Source of the DNA: Pseudonocardia sediminis
Lineage (GTDB): Bacteria; Actinomycetota; Actinomycetes; Mycobacteriales; Pseudonocardiaceae
NCBI RefSeq assembly: GCF_004217185.1
Contig: NZ_SHKL01000001.1
Location: 991,001-1,055,000 of the forward strand
DNA: 64,000 nucleotides
Direction of reading: 5' to 3'
The notes below the pieces were generated by a model. That model searched no databases. It worked only from the letters and a program-made list of their open reading frames with translations, and had not been told where the DNA came from. This document shows, in pieces, positions 61,776 to 64,000 of this stretch. Position 1 is the first letter of the stretch, and each line of letters begins with the position of its first letter. A program made the position numbers and the translations under genes.

Positions 61776-62557
61776 CAGGAGATCGCCTCGCCGATCGCCT
61801 TGAGCTTGTTCCAGTCGTCGAAGTCGTGCTGGATGATGATCTCCGCGTCGTGCGCGTGCGCGATCTGCTTCATCCGCCGGATCGAGTGCACCGCGTCCAG
61901 CGTCGAGTAGTCCGAGGGCATCGGCAGGTCGTTCTCCAGGGCCTCCGGCACGTGCACGGTGTCGCCGGTGAGCATGACGCTCTGGTTCGGCAGGCGGACC
62001 AGAGTGGAGGTGTTGCCCGGTGTGTGCCCGGGCAGCATCAGGATCTGGATCGCCCCGTCGCCGAAGAGGTCCAGATCGCCGGTCAGCGGGTGCCACTCGA
62101 CGTCGCGGACCGGGTCGATGTCGGCCGTCCGGAAGAACGGCGTGGCCGCGGGCATCGGCCAGTAGGCGTAGGGCAGGTCCTGCGCCCCGATGTAGAAGCG
62201 GGCGTTCGGGAACAGCTTCATGCCCCCGGTGTGGTCGAAGTGCGAGTGGGAGATGATCACGTGGGTGATGTCGTCGGGCTTGAAGCCGACGACGGCGAGC
62301 TGCTGGTCGACCCGCAGCTCCGAGGAGAAGTCCAGGCCGATGTGGTCGGCGAGCTCGCCGTAGGTGCCGAACGGGTCGTCGATCGACTCCGGGGCCAGGC
62401 CGGTGTCGCACAGCACCAGCCCCCGCGGGTGCTGGATCAGGTAGGTGGGCACCGGCAGGTGGATCTCTCCGGTCCCGCCGACCACGAGCAGCCCGCGGTC
62501 GAGGGTGAACTTGGCGCCGTCGAGCGCCCACAGCTTCGTTGCTGTTCCGGTGGTCAT
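61775..62557 (-). CDS. MBL-fold lactonase (AHL lactonase-like)
   Basis: A 260-residue metallo-beta-lactamase fold hydrolase with metal motif HSHFDH at 104-109, second His in LPGHTPGNTST, Asp in LTGDTVH and a C-terminal QHDFDDW. This pattern is that of AttM/AiiA quorum-quenching lactonases, and a lactone substrate is likely. ATG at 62557. It is second in a minus-strand unit: SnoaL-like protein, lactonase, FmdB-like protein; an operator-like dyad lies at 62641-62656. Confidence 0.88.
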   Translation of the reverse strand: MTTGTATKLWALDGAKFTLDRGLLVVGGTGEIHLPVPTYLIQHPRGLVLCDTGLAPESIDDPFGTYGELADHIGLDFSSELRVDQQLAVVGFKPDDITHVIISHSHFDHTGGMKLFPNARFYIGAQDLPYAYWPMPAATPFFRTADIDPVRDVEWHPLTGDLDLFGDGAIQILMLPGHTPGNTSTLVRLPNQSVMLTGDTVHVPEALENDLPMPSDYSTLDAVHSIRRMKQIAHAHDAEIIIQHDFDDWNKLKAIGEAIS

Positions 62558-62640
62558 GCTGGCTCTCCTCGGTGACTCGTGCGGGGCGCGTGGTGCGCCC
62601 CGGACACGGCGTCGAGGGTCGCATCAAATCCGGTGCATGT

Positions 62641-62656
62641 GTGAGCGCTGTCTCAC
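62641..62656. promoter_or_regulatory. Inverted repeat GTGAG/CTCAC before lactonase gene
   Basis: GTGAG-N6-CTCAC dyad 84 bases upstream of the lactonase start and 9 bases downstream of the SnoaL stop, the size of a TetR-type operator. No regulator gene is adjacent. Confidence 0.4.
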
Positions 62657-62664
62657 CGGATGGA

Positions 62665-63177
62665 CTAGGCCTCCAGCCGCATGTGGTGACGCTCCGCGCC
62701 CGCCCAGCCCTGCTCCAGCGGCACCGAGTACCAGATCCGCATCGTCACCGAGTCGAAGAACCACACACCGTCGTGCCGGCCGTAGACGTCGGCGAAACGC
62801 GCGCTGACCAGGAAGCTCTGCCCGTGGTAGACGGGGGTGGCGAACATGTGGCTGGTGCCGGTCGCGGTGTCGCCGTCGACCTCGATCTCGTGGGCGTGGA
62901 TGAACTGGCGGACGAACGGCCCGCCGTCGCCGTCGGGGAGCAGGCGCGGGATGGAACCGAAGAACTCGCCGATCGCCTGCCGCCCGGACGACGAGCCCAG
63001 GTAGTCGTAGTCCAGCTCGGCGCCGGTGGAGAACAGGTCGCCGATCTCGTCCCACCGGTCGGTGTTGACGTGGTCGTGGAACCGGGCACGCAGGCTCCGG
63101 ATCTCCTCGCGGGACTCCAGGACGTCGAGACGGTGGCGCAGGGCGGCGAGCTCGGCCGTGATGTCGGGTGTGGTCAT
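62665..63177 (-). CDS. SnoaL-like (NTF2 fold) protein
   Basis: A 170-residue small enzyme or binding protein of the SnoaL-like group (LRARFHDHVNTDRWDEIGDLFS, WFFDSVTMRIWYSVPL). Members act as cyclases, dehydratases or hydrolases on small hydrophobic substrates. ATG at 63177. It precedes the lactonase on the same strand by 107 bases and is divergent from the SDR gene, suggesting a small catabolic cluster. Confidence 0.82.
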   Translation of the reverse strand: MTTPDITAELAALRHRLDVLESREEIRSLRARFHDHVNTDRWDEIGDLFSTGAELDYDYLGSSSGRQAIGEFFGSIPRLLPDGDGGPFVRQFIHAHEIEVDGDTATGTSHMFATPVYHGQSFLVSARFADVYGRHDGVWFFDSVTMRIWYSVPLEQGWAGAERHHMRLEA

Positions 63178-63280
63178 GATCGGATCGTGCCCCGCGCGGC
63201 GGCGTCGCGCATCGGTCGGCGGCGGTACGTTCGGCGCCGGGTCCGGGCGACGGTGCCCGACCCGAGGAGAGGGGCCGCAC

Positions 63281-64000
63281 ATGGACCTGGGGATCGCCGG
63301 CCGGCGTGCGGCCGTGGCCGCGGCCAGCACCGGGCTGGGGTACGCGAGCGCGGCCGCGCTGGTCGCCGAGGGTGTGCAGGTGATGCTGTGCAGCTCCGAC
63401 GCCGACCGGGCCCGGGCCGCGGCCGAGCGGCTGGGCCACGGCACGCAGGCGATGACCGTCGACCTCACCGACCCCGACGCCGCGGCCGGCTTCGTCACCG
63501 GCGCCGCCGAGCGGATGGGCGGGCTCGACATCCTGGTGGTGAACGGGCCGGGTCCGGCGCCGGGGCGGGTGTCGGACACCGCGCTGGCCGACTACCAGGC
63601 CGCGATCGACCGCAGCCTGCTCGCCGTCGTCGGGATGTGTCTGGCCGCGACGCCGGGGATGCGCGCGCAGGGGTGGGGACGGATCGTCGCGATCACCTCG
63701 CTCGGCGTGCGCCAGCCGTACCCGAATCTCGCGCTGTCCAACACCGCCCGCGCCGGGGCGACCGGGTTCCTGCGGACGCTCGCGCGTGAGATCGCCGCCG
63801 ACGGCGTCACCGTCAACGCCGCGCAGCCCGGCCTGCACGAGACGAACCGGGTCCGCAGCACCCTGCCCGACCCCGACGCCCTGAGCGCGGCGCTGGCGAC
63901 GATCCCGGCCGGTCGGCTCGGCGCTCCGGAGGACTTCGGGTCGGTCGTGGCGTTCCTGTGCTCGCAGCAGGCCGGCTACCTCACCGGTGCCGGGCTCCAG
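63281..64000 (+). CDS. Atypical short-chain dehydrogenase/reductase (cut by window end)
   Basis: The first 240 residues of an SDR. The cofactor loop reads AAASTGLGYASA, where TGLG replaces TGxxxGxG; NNAG is replaced by VVNGPGPAP; the catalytic YxxxK position reads LALSNTARAG, lacking both Tyr and Lys, while the Ser (ITSLGV) remains. This branch is known among 3-oxoacyl-ACP-reductase-like annotations, but the chemistry is uncertain. ATG at 63281 with a GAGGAGAGGGG ribosome site. The end is beyond base 64000. Confidence 0.85.
   Translation, partial: MDLGIAGRRAAVAAASTGLGYASAAALVAEGVQVMLCSSDADRARAAAERLGHGTQAMTVDLTDPDAAAGFVTGAAERMGGLDILVVNGPGPAPGRVSDTALADYQAAIDRSLLAVVGMCLAATPGMRAQGWGRIVAITSLGVRQPYPNLALSNTARAGATGFLRTLAREIAADGVTVNAAQPGLHETNRVRSTLPDPDALSAALATIPAGRLGAPEDFGSVVAFLCSQQAGYLTGAGLQ

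Overview
The window comes from a very GC-rich actinobacterium, with nearly all third codon positions G or C. The best fit is Pseudonocardiaceae, probably Pseudonocardia; this is inferred from gene content and order, since no rRNA is present. Lineage markers are whiB7 with an AT hook, mycoredoxin, uvrD2 with HRDC, a UPF0182 protein, a one-piece prfB without a frameshift site, GTG starts, 4-nt gene overlaps, and many genes with a TAGGCT-like -10 box only 6-8 nt before the start codon (probably leaderless mRNAs).

Layout. 1-5672 (minus strand): two cation/organic-acid symporter units, each with a small DUF485-like membrane partner; the second is translationally coupled to a LytS/LytTR two-component system. 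5750-9666: saccharopine-dehydrogenase-like reductase, a K+ channel with a TrkA-N domain, and a split transketolase. 9676-12831: OmpR-type two-component system divergent from a glycine-rich membrane protein, sharing an intergenic region with three CCTGAAG boxes. 12898-15960: exonuclease III, an unusual lipoprotein with a C-terminal membrane segment, and a coupled class F sortase. 16133-21201: proA, a two-gene M16 peptidase pair and a NudC-like Nudix hydrolase.

21238-35773 resembles the M. tuberculosis Rv3193c-Rv3199c neighbourhood: mycoredoxin, uvrD2, whiB7, ABC1 kinase, ThiF/TOMM-like protein, DUF2342 protein, PDZ/Lon-like protease and UPF0182 membrane protein. whiB7 lies behind a long leader with a small ORF, a strong intrinsic terminator and a competing hairpin, which is the layout of a transcription attenuator. 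35776-44000 holds two initiator tRNA genes, small housekeeping genes, an intergenic repeat cluster, a surface acyltransferase, a lytic transglycosylase with a structured leader, soxR, a PtpB-like phosphatase and a PIN/RHH toxin-antitoxin pair.

43708-52343: an acyl-CoA dehydrogenase pair, a PadR regulator, then prfB-lipoprotein-ftsE-ftsX-smpB-amidohydrolase-ssrA, joining translation termination, cell division and trans-translation. 52389-64000 is accessory: P450 plus ferredoxin behind an operator-like inverted repeat, an FeS-type photolyase, a MauE/DsbA redox pair, YczE with its MocR regulator, a gluconate permease divergent from a FadR-type regulator, an MBL-fold lactonase operon and an atypical SDR cut by the window end.

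No CRISPR array, phage, insertion sequence or clear genomic island was seen. The strongest regulatory findings are the whiB7 leader, the shared leaderless promoter pattern and several inverted-repeat operators placed over promoters.
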